From assembly GCA_030428945.1 (NCBI GenBank), contig JAUIEC010000005.1:124001-188000 (forward strand): 64,000 nt of DNA, in the 5' to 3' direction. Position numbers and translations under genes: made by a program. Origin of the DNA: Phycisphaerae bacterium (GTDB lineage: Bacteria; Planctomycetota; Phycisphaerae; UBA1845; Fen-1342). Positions 1-8,600 of the stretch are shown here, in pieces. The notes under the pieces were generated by a model. It was not told the origin of the DNA. It made no database searches and saw nothing but the letters and a program-made list of their open reading frames with translations. How positions within the stretch are numbered: position 1 is the stretch's first letter; every line of letters starts with the position of its first letter.

Positions 1-690
1 TGGGAACGCGACTGCTCGCTGCAGCGGCGGAACCAGAAACTGGTCGAGGAGTCGCCCTCGCCACACATCTCGCAGCGCACGCGGCGCAAGCTGTGCCAGG
101 CGGCGGTTCGCCTGGCGAAGGCGGCCGGTTACTACTCGGCGGGGACCTGCGAGTTCCTGGTGGACGCGGACGAGAACTTCTACTTCATGGAAGTCAACGC
201 CCGGATCCAGGTCGAGCATCCGGTGACGGAACTGGTGACCGGAATGGACCTGGTCGAGTGGCAGATCCGGATCGCATCGGGCGAGAAGCTGACGATCAAG
301 CAGGACCAGATCCCGCAGAACGGACATGCCTTCGAGGTGCGGGTCAACGCCGAGGATCCGGATGCGGGCTTCCGCCCGTCGCCGGGGCCGATCAACGACT
401 GGGTGCCGCCGGGCGGGCCGGGGATCCGGATCGACACGCACGCCCACGCCGGCTACACGGTCAGTCCCTACTACGACTCGATGATCGCCAAACTGCTGGT
501 GCACCGGCCGACGCGCGAGGAAGCCATGCGGGTCATGCGGCGGGCGCTCGACGAGTTCAACATCAGGCCGATCGCCACGACGATCCCCCTGCTGAAGCGC
601 CTGTTCGAACACGCGGACTTCGTCAACGGCAACGTCGACACGAACTTCATCGAACGGGAAAGCAAATCGCTGTTCCCACCGAAGGCGTAG
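1..690 (+). CDS. accC: Biotin carboxylase subunit of acetyl-CoA carboxylase, 3' part (5' end outside window)
   Basis: The reading frame is open from the first base and gives the last 229 residues of an ATP-grasp biotin carboxylase. This enzyme carboxylates biotin on BCCP in the first step of fatty-acid synthesis. The start of the fragment reads ERDCSLQRRNQKLVEE. It continues with the metal-binding and catalytic segment FMEVNARIQVEHPVTE and the biotin carboxylase C-terminal domain (HAFEVRVNAEDP). These are family hallmarks of AccC and of carboxylase subunits of related acyl-CoA carboxylases. An acetyl-CoA role is most likely because the sequence is close to canonical AccC. The gene ends at TAG, and a perfect 16-bp inverted repeat lies about 45 bp downstream. 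Confidence 0.93.
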   Translation, partial: WERDCSLQRRNQKLVEESPSPHISQRTRRKLCQAAVRLAKAAGYYSAGTCEFLVDADENFYFMEVNARIQVEHPVTELVTGMDLVEWQIRIASGEKLTIKQDQIPQNGHAFEVRVNAEDPDAGFRPSPGPINDWVPPGGPGIRIDTHAHAGYTVSPYYDSMIAKLLVHRPTREEAMRVMRRALDEFNIRPIATTIPLLKRLFEHADFVNGNVDTNFIERESKSLFPPKA

Positions 691-734
691 GTCGTGTTTG
701 ACGGATGCAGATGAGCCGCCAAGGCCGTGGAAAT

Positions 735-798
735 GTGAAGGAGTGAAAGACGGCGGTTTCGCGACGTTCTTCCCTCTTTCACTCCTTCACTCTTTCAC
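735..798. repeat. Perfect 16-bp inverted repeat (GTGAAGGAGTGAAAGA family)
   Basis: The left arm GTGAAGGAGTGAAAGA (735-750) is an exact reverse complement of TCTTTCACTCCTTCAC (775-790), with a 24-nt loop and an extra TCTTTCAC after it. It lies downstream of accC. The same motif recurs after sucC and gmhA, so it is a dispersed element, perhaps acting as a transcript-end hairpin. The rest of the 386-bp gap (691-1076) shows no gene or clear promoter. Confidence 0.75.
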
Positions 799-1076
799 GG
801 CGACAACAACGCGATTGGGTCCATCAGACGGAACCTGGCAGGCTGCGGCGTTCGCGGGCCTGTTCGGGTGTCGACCGTCCGGGTCGCGGCCCGAGGACCG
901 GCGACCGCCCGGCGCCGCCCGATCGGCAATCGACCAACGGTCCTTTCGATGCCTGCCTGGCTCCTTGCATGGAATCCGCCATTCCGGCGAAACCTTTCGG
1001 GTAATCGCGTTGTAGCGGGGCCTGCGAGCGGGTCTAATTGGCTGCTAGCCGCTGACCGGATCGCGGGGTTGCACCG

Positions 1077-2279
1077 ATGATGAAGACGCTGGTCGCCTGT
1101 CCCTTGCCGGAGTTCGCCCTGGACGAATTGCGGGCGCTCGGCCTGAACGTGGATCTGCAGCCCGACCTGACGGCCGACGAGTTGCCGGCCGCCCTCGCCG
1201 AAACGACCCTGCTGATCGTCTCGCGGATGCGGGTCAGTCCCGAGGCGATCGCGGCCGCCCCTTCCCTCCAGATGATCATCTGCTGGGGGCGCGACACTTC
1301 GAACGTCGCCATCGCCGAGGCCTCCGCCGCCGGCGTCTTCGTCTCACGCTGCTCGGACACCGATGCCGCCGCCGTGGCCGAACTGACCTTCGCGCTGTTC
1401 GTCGCCCTCGACCGCGACCTGCTGGCACACGCGGACGACCTGCGGGCGGGACGGTTTCAACTCGATCCGGAAGTGACGGCCGCGGGCCTGGCCGGACATG
1501 CCCTCGGGCTGGTCGGCTTCGGCGAGATCGGCCGCGAGGTGGCCCGGCGGGCGCGTTCGTTCGGAATGCGACCGTTCGTGTGGGCCCCGGACCTGCCACC
1601 GGACCTGGCGCACGCGCACGGGGCCCAGTACTGCGGGTGGCCGCGCGACCTGGCGCGGCAGAGTGACCTGCTGTTCGTACATGCCCCCGAAGGGACGGCC
1701 CCGCCGGCGCGGGTCGATCACGAACTGCTGGAAGGCCTGGAAGAGGGCGCCAGCCTGGTGTTCATCGGCGACCCGGCCGCGCTGGACGAGCGGGCTTTGT
1801 CGACGGCGATCCGCGACCGCAAGCTGCGGGTGGCGCTGGACATTCACCCGGCCGCGGAGGGGCACGACACGGTCCGCTTCAAGGCCGGCCTGCTGGACCT
1901 GCCGGGGGTGATCGGCGCGTACCGGCTGGCGAACCAGACGGTGCAGGCCCAGCACGCCTCGGCCCGGCGGATCCTGGAGATCGTGCGGCGATTCCTGATC
2001 GGCGGCGAGGTGCTCGGCTGCGTGAACCTGCTGGAGCGCAGCCCGGCCACCTGGCTGCTGGTGCTGCGTCTGAAGGACGCGGTCGGGGTGATGGCCGACA
2101 TCATGAACGCGGTGCGGGACGACGGGATCAACGCGGAAGAGATCAACAGCCGGGTGTTCCAGGGTGCCCGGGCGGCGTGGTGCACGATCGCCCTGGACGA
2201 GCGTCCGGGTCGCGAGACGATCGAGGCTATTCGGGCTCTGGATGGTGTGCTACACTTGGAAGTTCGGGCGGTCGTCTGA
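1077..2279 (+). CDS. 3-phosphoglycerate-dehydrogenase-like protein with ACT domain, catalytic residues missing
   Basis: The 400-residue protein has the D-2-hydroxyacid dehydrogenase fold. It has a catalytic domain half (1-100), a Rossmann NAD-binding loop GLVGFGEIGREVA near 144-156, a return helix near 285-310, and a C-terminal ACT domain (about 325-400), as in SerA. The family uses an Arg-Glu-His triad for hydride transfer. Aligned by eye to E. coli SerA, the NASRG arginine becomes Asp232, the FPTEP glutamate becomes Ala260 with a Glu one residue later, and the TPHIG histidine becomes Arg283. The protein is therefore probably not an active dehydrogenase and may be an amino-acid-binding regulator. 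The start is the first of two ATG codons; the RBS is weak. Confidence 0.8.
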   Translation: MMKTLVACPLPEFALDELRALGLNVDLQPDLTADELPAALAETTLLIVSRMRVSPEAIAAAPSLQMIICWGRDTSNVAIAEASAAGVFVSRCSDTDAAAVAELTFALFVALDRDLLAHADDLRAGRFQLDPEVTAAGLAGHALGLVGFGEIGREVARRARSFGMRPFVWAPDLPPDLAHAHGAQYCGWPRDLARQSDLLFVHAPEGTAPPARVDHELLEGLEEGASLVFIGDPAALDERALSTAIRDRKLRVALDIHPAAEGHDTVRFKAGLLDLPGVIGAYRLANQTVQAQHASARRILEIVRRFLIGGEVLGCVNLLERSPATWLLVLRLKDAVGVMADIMNAVRDDGINAEEINSRVFQGARAAWCTIALDERPGRETIEAIRALDGVLHLEVRAVV

Positions 2280-2342
2280 GGCGACCCGCGGCGACCGGAA
2301 AATCCTGAAACCCACACCGCGCACAGCGGTATAAGACAGAGC

Positions 2343-3359
2343 ATGTTTCCCGAATCCATCAGCAAACGAATCGTCGCCCTGTGCGGGCTGCTCGTGGCAC
2401 TCAGCGCCCCGGCGGCCGTCGGACAGGCGGACCTGGACGGCCTGCTGGCCGAGTTGTCGGTCAGCCGGACCCTGTTCACGCCCGGTGATCCGATCCGGCT
2501 GCGCCTGACGCTGTTCAACGGATCCGATCGTCCGATCGAAATCCCGGCCGAGATTCCGGAGGCGGACGAGGCGACGATCGGCCTGCCGTCGAGCCTGGTG
2601 TTCGGGACGCCGGAAACGCCGCACCTGTTCCTGGGGTTCGACGCGGACCGGCTGAGCCCGGTTCGTCCGCAGCAGTTGAGCGAGGGGCCGCGGCAGATGA
2701 TCCGGCTCGCGCCGCAGACGTCACTCGGGACGGAGATCGACCTGCGCAGCCTGGACCGCAAGATGCGCTACTCGGGCGGGTTCCAGGTGGAGTGGCGTCC
2801 GTTCGGCGAGGCGATTCCGCCGGCCGTGGTGGAGTTTCGGGTCGAAGCCCGCAAGCACGCCGTGCTGGTCACGGACTATGGCAAGCTGACGTTCAGCCTG
2901 GCGTACGACAAGGCGCCGCGGCATGTCGAGAACCTGCTGCAACTGGCCCGCGACCGGTTCTACGACGGGACCACGTTCCACCGGATCATCCCGGGGGCCC
3001 TGATCCAGGGCGGTTCGCCGGACGGCACCTCGAGCGGACTGCGCCCCGACGGGCGGATGCTCGTGGCCGAGTTTCACGATGCCCCGATTCAGCCCGGAAC
3101 GCTGGTGATGGCGCGGCGGCAGGACGATGTGAACTCGGCCAGTTGCCAGTTCTTCATCGCGCTGAGCCGCCTGCCGGAACTGGACGGGCAGTACACGGTG
3201 GTCGGGCAGTCGGTCGATCGCGAGAGCCTGCGAACGCTGGAGCGGATCGCGGAACTGCCGACGGATCAGAACGGAACGCCGCAGCGTCCGCCGGTGATTC
3301 GCTTCCTGACGCTGGTGGATGCCCCGGTGGCCGGCGCGTCGCGCGACATCAATCCCTGA
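2343..3359 (+). CDS. Secreted cyclophilin-type peptidyl-prolyl isomerase with N-terminal Ig-like region
   Basis: The 338-residue protein begins with a signal peptide (hydrophobic stretch 11-24, likely cleaved after AVG-QA). Residues 30-180 form an uncharacterised beta-rich region that looks like a DUF-type Ig domain (ending VEWRPFG...VVEFRVEA). Residues about 180-325 are a cyclophilin domain with DGTTFHRIIPGALIQGG, which contains the active-site Phe-His-Arg, and SCQFFIAL and YTVVGQ. It should catalyse Xaa-Pro isomerisation in the periplasm and may assist folding of exported proteins. The cyclosporin-contacting Trp is not present. It starts 63 bp after the previous gene, and its stop overlaps the convergent downstream gene tail-to-tail by 11 bp. 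Confidence 0.88.
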   Translation: MFPESISKRIVALCGLLVALSAPAAVGQADLDGLLAELSVSRTLFTPGDPIRLRLTLFNGSDRPIEIPAEIPEADEATIGLPSSLVFGTPETPHLFLGFDADRLSPVRPQQLSEGPRQMIRLAPQTSLGTEIDLRSLDRKMRYSGGFQVEWRPFGEAIPPAVVEFRVEARKHAVLVTDYGKLTFSLAYDKAPRHVENLLQLARDRFYDGTTFHRIIPGALIQGGSPDGTSSGLRPDGRMLVAEFHDAPIQPGTLVMARRQDDVNSASCQFFIALSRLPELDGQYTVVGQSVDRESLRTLERIAELPTDQNGTPQRPPVIRFLTLVDAPVAGASRDINP

Positions 3360-4242
3360 GCGATTCGTCCGAATCGCGCGCGTCTTCTTCCTGTTGCGAT
3401 GGCGGAGGTTCCGGTTGCGGAGGTGGTTGCGGTCTGCGCTCCGGCCGGTTGGCCAGGCGGCGGGCGGCTTCCTCGTTCAGGCGGACGAGCTTGGCGAGGT
3501 ACATGCGTGCGAACTTGCGCGAGGCCCAGCCCAGGTGGGTGCCGCTGGCGCCGAGTTTCTTGAGGCGCGGCTGCCAGCGGACCTGTCGCAGCCGTTCGGC
3601 GTAGACGCTGCGTCCGCGGGCATTCAGGTCTTCGGGCAGCGCGAAGCCGATCGCGCCCGCGGCCGGGCCCCGCTCGCGGTCGATGGCGCCCATGATGGTG
3701 GTGCCGACTTTCAGCAGGCTGACGTCCTTTTCCGAGTACAGGTTGAGAATGCCGGCGCGTGTGCGTCGCAGGGCCCGCGTCAGGTTGTATTCCGGCGACA
3801 GGGCCGGAGCCAGCAGGATGGCCTGGTCGATCCGGTTCTGCGGCGGCAGCGCTTCGAGCGCCAGAACCGCGATCCCGCCGCCGCCCGAGTGGCCGATGAC
3901 GTGCACCGGCCGGCCGGGGTGTTCGGCCTGGTAGGCCTTGATGCGATCGGCGAGTTCGGCCGCCTGCCGCAGGTTGCGGCTGTAGAGCGAGAGGTTGCCG
4001 ACCAGCGGGATGCCGGTCCAGTCGAAGACCTCGATGGCCGAGCGGACGCCCCCGTCGGAGAGTCCGATCGCGACGTTGCGGCTGAAGATCGAACTGCCCT
4101 CGATCCCGGGCAGCACGAAGACCATGCCGTACCGGAGGCGCTGCGCGGACTTCAGGTGACTGGGGGAACCGCATCCGCCGGCCAGCAGCAGGAGCAGTCC
4201 CAGCAGCGCGGCCGGCGCTCGACGAAGCAGCGTTGATCGCAT
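3349..4242 (-). CDS. Lipoprotein alpha/beta hydrolase
   Basis: The 297-residue protein starts with a lipoprotein signal peptide ending in LLLLAGGC (lipobox cysteine near residue 25). It continues as an alpha/beta-hydrolase: an oxyanion-hole strand VFVLPGIEGSS, then the nucleophile elbow VIGHSGGGG with Ser in a G-H-S-G-G context, an Asp candidate in NLYSEKDVS, and His in GASGTHLGW. The substrate is unknown; lipases and esterases fit. The C-terminus is proline-, glutamine- and acid-rich. I chose the ATG at 4242 because it gives the lipobox and sits in a TGATG overlap with the upstream mreD-like stop. It is the last gene of the secretin operon tail. Confidence 0.8.
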   Translation of the reverse strand: MRSTLLRRAPAALLGLLLLLAGGCGSPSHLKSAQRLRYGMVFVLPGIEGSSIFSRNVAIGLSDGGVRSAIEVFDWTGIPLVGNLSLYSRNLRQAAELADRIKAYQAEHPGRPVHVIGHSGGGGIAVLALEALPPQNRIDQAILLAPALSPEYNLTRALRRTRAGILNLYSEKDVSLLKVGTTIMGAIDRERGPAAGAIGFALPEDLNARGRSVYAERLRQVRWQPRLKKLGASGTHLGWASRKFARMYLAKLVRLNEEAARRLANRPERRPQPPPQPEPPPSQQEEDARDSDESLRD

Positions 4243-4742
4243 CAGTACGCGCCCTCCGTGCGGCGGATCCGACGGCGCCAGGCGGCGACCCAGGGCAGCG
4301 CGAGGATCGCCATCACCACGGCGGCCGCGAGCAGGGTCACCAGGCTGGCGCGCCCGAGAAGACCGAAAGGTGACTCGGTGGTTCCGAGTCGGACCTGGAG
4401 AAAGATACGGAGGATGATCTGCGGAAGCCAGGCGGCCCCGAGCAGAATCACGCCGCGTGACCACCAGACGTTGGCGTTCAGCACGCGGCGAAGCTGGGTC
4501 GCGAACAGCGCGGTCAGTCCGAGGGTGAAGGCGTGGATGCCGAGCGGATCGGCGCTGCCCAGGTCCTGGGCCAGGCCGACCATCCAGCCGGAGAGGCGCG
4601 CATCGTAGGTCGGACGCAGCAGGCCGAGCAGCAGCGCCAGCACCAGGAAGGGATCAAACGGGTTGGGGCCCAGCATCCAGGCGAGGGTGGCCTGAACGAA
4701 GTAGGCGACGAGCACGGCAAGGGCGAGGCCACCCCACGGCAT
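4242..4742 (-). CDS. mreD: MreD-like inner-membrane protein
   Basis: This 166-residue protein has about five hydrophobic membrane segments. It contains the pattern GLAQDLGSADPLGIHAFTLGL, which resembles the conserved G-x-x-x-D-x-x-S-x-x-P-L-G-x-x-A segment of the rod-shape protein MreD. MreD works with MreB and MreC in sidewall peptidoglycan synthesis. No mreB or mreC is in the window, so the assignment rests on topology and that motif, and the job here could differ. It is joined by TGATG overlaps to the lipoprotein gene before it and the hydrolase gene after it, which suggests translational coupling. Confidence 0.65.
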   Translation of the reverse strand: MPWGGLALAVLVAYFVQATLAWMLGPNPFDPFLVLALLLGLLRPTYDARLSGWMVGLAQDLGSADPLGIHAFTLGLTALFATQLRRVLNANVWWSRGVILLGAAWLPQIILRIFLQVRLGTTESPFGLLGRASLVTLLAAAVVMAILALPWVAAWRRRIRRTEGAY

Positions 4743-5644
4743 CAGGGACGTCCCGCCGGCGTGGTTTCCTGGTTGACCGGGCGGGTCGTGGATTCCTCGG
4801 CCGCCTGCCGGCGGCGGTTCTCGGCCAGGATTTCGCGGGCGCGGCGTTCGAGGAACAGGTTCATGCGGGCTCGCATGGCGGGGTCGAGATCGTCACCGAG
4901 AGGCGGCGTATCGGGCGCGGGCTCCTCAGCCGCCGGCGGCGCGGTGGGCGACTCGACCGGTGGCGGAAGCGGGTCGCGGGTCGCGGGCGGCGGTTCGGCG
5001 TCGAGCGGAGGCTGGGTCGGCTCGAATCCCTTCGGACGGATCAGCGGACTGGTGAAGGCTTCGCGCGGATCGAGCGGGACCCGGAAGGTCTTGCCGGAGG
5101 ACATCACCAGGCGTCCGTCGCCGCGCTCGTAGGCGAATTCGATTTCGAGGGTCTGCCCGCCGAGGTCCAGCGAGCGCGGCCAGGTCAGGATGAACCCGTA
5201 GAAGTAGCCGATGATCGCCTTCTTCCGCGAAGCGAACAGGAACGACTCGGCCTGTTCCATCTGCCACATGTGCACGGTGCGCCGGACGAGTTCGCCGCTG
5301 CGGGCCCGCTGGACGACGTGCAGCCAGACGAAGATGCGGCCGGAGACGAAGGCCCCCTTCTCGGTTTCGCTGGAGATGTAGTAGGTGGGGACCTTGAAGC
5401 CGATCGCGCGTCCGACCGAGTCGTAGATCCACGGGTCCTGCGCCCAGAACTGGTTGATGCGAATGATGTCGTCGCGCTTCGGGATCTTTTCGATGTCTTC
5501 GTAGGCGGTCTTTTCCGGGCGCCCGCCGCCCGGCGTGGGCGGTCGGTCTCCGCCGCCGGGAGGCGTCGCACAACCGGCCGCGGCCAGAAGCAGGGCCGCG
5601 CCGAACAGGGCGCGGCCGCCTCGCATCGATCTCATCCAGCGCAC
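4742..5644 (-). CDS. Lipoprotein directly downstream of the giant secretin; candidate pilotin
   Basis: The 300-residue product has a lipoprotein signal with hydrophobic core FGAALLLAAAGC (lipidated Cys at residue 25). A proline/glycine linker follows, then a globular region (about 45-190) rich in aromatics (RINQFWAQDPWIYDSV), then a proline-rich C-terminal third ending in a charged helix. I do not recognise the family. The GTG start lies 9 bp after the secretin stop, and its ribosome-binding site (AGAGGAT) overlaps that stop, so the two genes are almost certainly co-translated. Lipoproteins encoded next to secretins are often pilotins that carry the secretin to the outer membrane. That role here is inference from position only; no sequence match to GspS, PilF or PilP was recognised. 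Confidence 0.75.
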   Translation of the reverse strand: MRWMRSMRGGRALFGAALLLAAAGCATPPGGGDRPPTPGGGRPEKTAYEDIEKIPKRDDIIRINQFWAQDPWIYDSVGRAIGFKVPTYYISSETEKGAFVSGRIFVWLHVVQRARSGELVRRTVHMWQMEQAESFLFASRKKAIIGYFYGFILTWPRSLDLGGQTLEIEFAYERGDGRLVMSSGKTFRVPLDPREAFTSPLIRPKGFEPTQPPLDAEPPPATRDPLPPPVESPTAPPAAEEPAPDTPPLGDDLDPAMRARMNLFLERRAREILAENRRRQAAEESTTRPVNQETTPAGRP

Positions 5645-5653
5645 GTCGATCCT

Positions 5654-8600
5654 CTACCGCTGTCGCCCGTTCCCGGCCGCGCCCCGCTTGTTCGAGACGG
5701 GGATATCGTAGGACGGTCGGCTCGGGGTGTCACGCAGGGCGGGGGCCGGCTCGCGGACCGGGACCTGCGGTTCGGGGCGGCGGGCTTCGATCGTGATCGG
5801 TTCGAGCAGACCTTCGTCCTCGAGCGGGCGGAGGTCTTCCGGCCGAACGCGCAGTCCCTGCATCAGGGGGTTGGTCAGGACCGTGTCGGGGATCGTCCCG
5901 GTCAGGTCGCGTTCGCGGATCGACAGTTCGCGGTAGTCCTCAACCGTGCGGACGACGCGCGGCGTCAGGACCACGAGCAGTTCGGTGTGATCGCTGGAGA
6001 CCTCGTTGTTGCGGAACAGCAGGCCGACGACGGGGACATCGCCGAGGCCGGGGATCTTCTGTTCGACGGTCCGTTCGGTTGTGCTGATCAGGCCGCCGAG
6101 GACGACGGTCTCGTTGTTGCGAACGGTGACGTCGGTTTCGGCCTCGCGGCGGAAGAAGATCGGGGCGGTGACGCCCTGCCCGACGTCGACGGTCGAGTCG
6201 GTCAGGTCGGAGACCTCCTGGCGGACGTGCATGTTGACGAAGCCGTCGGGGTTAATCCGAGGCGTGACTTCGAGAATGATGCCGACGTCCTGGCGGGCGA
6301 CGGCGGTCGAGATCTGTCCGGTCGTGCTGGTCTGGGTGCCGGAGACGTACGGAACGTCGTTGGTGATCTCGATGCGGGCTTCGAGGTTGTCCATCGCCAT
6401 GATCTGCGGGCGCTGCAGGACGTTCAGCGTTCCCTCGTTCTGCAGCGTACGCAGCAGGAAGTTGAAGTCCTGCCCGCTGATGGTGAAGGTGAAGCCGCCC
6501 AGGCCGGCCCCGGCGGCGCCGAGGTCGGTCCCGCCGACGAAGTCGAAGGTGTTGGTGTCGCCCGGCCCGGCCTTGGTGAACTGGAGATCCTGGAAGGCGA
6601 ACTCGACGCCGAGTTCGAGCGAGTCGTTCAGCATGACTTCGGCGATCAGGACCTGGATCATGACCTGCGGCGGGGGCTGGTCGAGATCCTGGACGAGGCT
6701 GAGCAGTTCCGACCGGCGGCGCGGATCGAAGTTGAGGATCACGCGGTTGGTGTCCTCGCTGGCGACGGCGACGATCTCTCGGCCCATGCGTTCCGAGACG
6801 CTCAGGTCTTCCTGCAGGTCGGCCAGCATCTGCTGTTCGGCGTCGTTAAGCTGCTGCAGCGCGGTCTGGATCGCGGCCGCCTCGTTGTTGTGCGGCGTGT
6901 AGACCAGCGTCGTGCGCGACTGGATGTCCTGGGTGTCGAGCTTCAGGATCAGTTCCTCGACCAGGTCGAGGTAGCCGGTCGTACCGGCCGCGATGACCGA
7001 ATTGGTCCGCATGTCGGTGGTGAAGCTCAGCTCCTGGCGTCCGCCGCTGGCGAAGCCTTCGAGCTGCAGGATGCGTTCGGTATCGCTGCCGGCGGCGCCC
7101 CCGCCCCCGCCCTGCTCGGTGGCGAACAGTTCGTCGAGCATCTCGACCATCTGCTCGGCATCGGAGTTGCGCAGCGGGAAGATGCGGATCTTCGCGGCGT
7201 CGGGCGGCACGTCGATCGCGGCCACCAGCGACTCGATCAGCGGCATGCTGCTGGTCGGGGCGATCACGATCAACTGGTTGGTGCGGACATTGTCGATCAC
7301 GGTGATGCCGTTCCGCATCGCCTTGAGCGTTTCGGTGCCGAGGTCGGCATGCTGGCGGTGCCAGACCAGCATGATCTGGCTGGCGGCTTCGGCCGAGTTC
7401 GATCCGCCGCTCGAACGGAGCCCGCTGCTGTCGATCGTGCCGCTTTCCAGCGCGACGATGCTGCGGAGCAGGTTGCCGGCCGTCTCGGCGTCGGCCTGGT
7501 CGAGCTTGAAGATCTGGATCGAGCCGTTGTCGACCGGCTCGGTCGTGTCGATGCGGGCGAGGAAGTCCTCGACGTCGCGGACGACCTGCGGCGGTCCGGA
7601 GACCACGACCGAGTTGGTGGTCGGATCGTGCGTGACCGTCACGTCGTTGCTGCTGCCTTCGTTGGCGCTCTGGAACAGTTCGCCGGCGCTGGTCGAGACG
7701 GCTTCGGCGTCACCGCGGCTGAGCGGGAAGATCCGCGTGATGCGGCCGGGCTCGGACGGACGGTCGAGAACCTCGACCCAGCGTTCGACCATGATCATGT
7801 CTTCGCGCGAGGCGGCCAGCAGGAGCGTGTTGGAATACGGGTCGGCCGAGATGTGGATCGGCGTGCCCTCCATGCCTTCGCCCTGGTCGCGGGTGGCGTC
7901 GATCATCTCCTGCAGGCGGGTCGCGATCCCGGCGGCGCTGTTCAGCAGCACCGGCCGGACGCGGAAATCGAGTGTCGGGACGTAGGACTGGTCAAGCTGG
8001 CTGACCATCTGCTCGGCCTCGGCCAGGAAGTCGCGGGTGCCGGTCAGCAGCAGCGAGTTCGAGCGCGAATCGGAGAGGACGAACAGTTCCTCGGTCTGGC
8101 CGCCGTCGTTGACGGTGCTGATCGCGTCCTTCTTCTTGTCGAAGAACTCCTGGAGCGTGTTGCCGAGCTTGACCGAGTCGGCGTACTCGAGCCGGCGGAA
8201 ACGCGAGTCGACCACGCGGTAGCTGGCGGTGTCGTCAAGCTGCCGGGCAAGCCCCTCGACCAGGCCGAAGACCTCGGTGCTGGCGATCACGACCAGCGAG
8301 TTCGAGCGTTCGTCGGTCATCAGGATCGCGTTGTCGCGGGCGAGGTTGTCGGCCTCGCCGAGCGCCTCGGCCCGCTTGTCGAGCATCTCGGTCAGCCGCT
8401 CCTGCAGTTCGGCCGCCTGCAGGTTGCGCAGGCTGACGACCCGGGCGGGCCAGCGTTCGCCGACGCTGGGCTGGTCCATCTCGGAAACCAGCGCGCCGGC
8501 CAGGCGGATCGCGTCGGTGCGGCCGACGACGATGACCGAGTTGGTCCGCGTGTCGGACTTGACGACGACGTTGTACGGCAGGCTGTTGCCGGTCAGCGTC

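Noticed and set aside
3349-3359. Frameshift or fusion at the overlapping 3' ends of the cyclophilin and hydrolase genes
   Set aside because: Both frames end normally with complete C-termini; this is a simple 11-bp convergent overlap.
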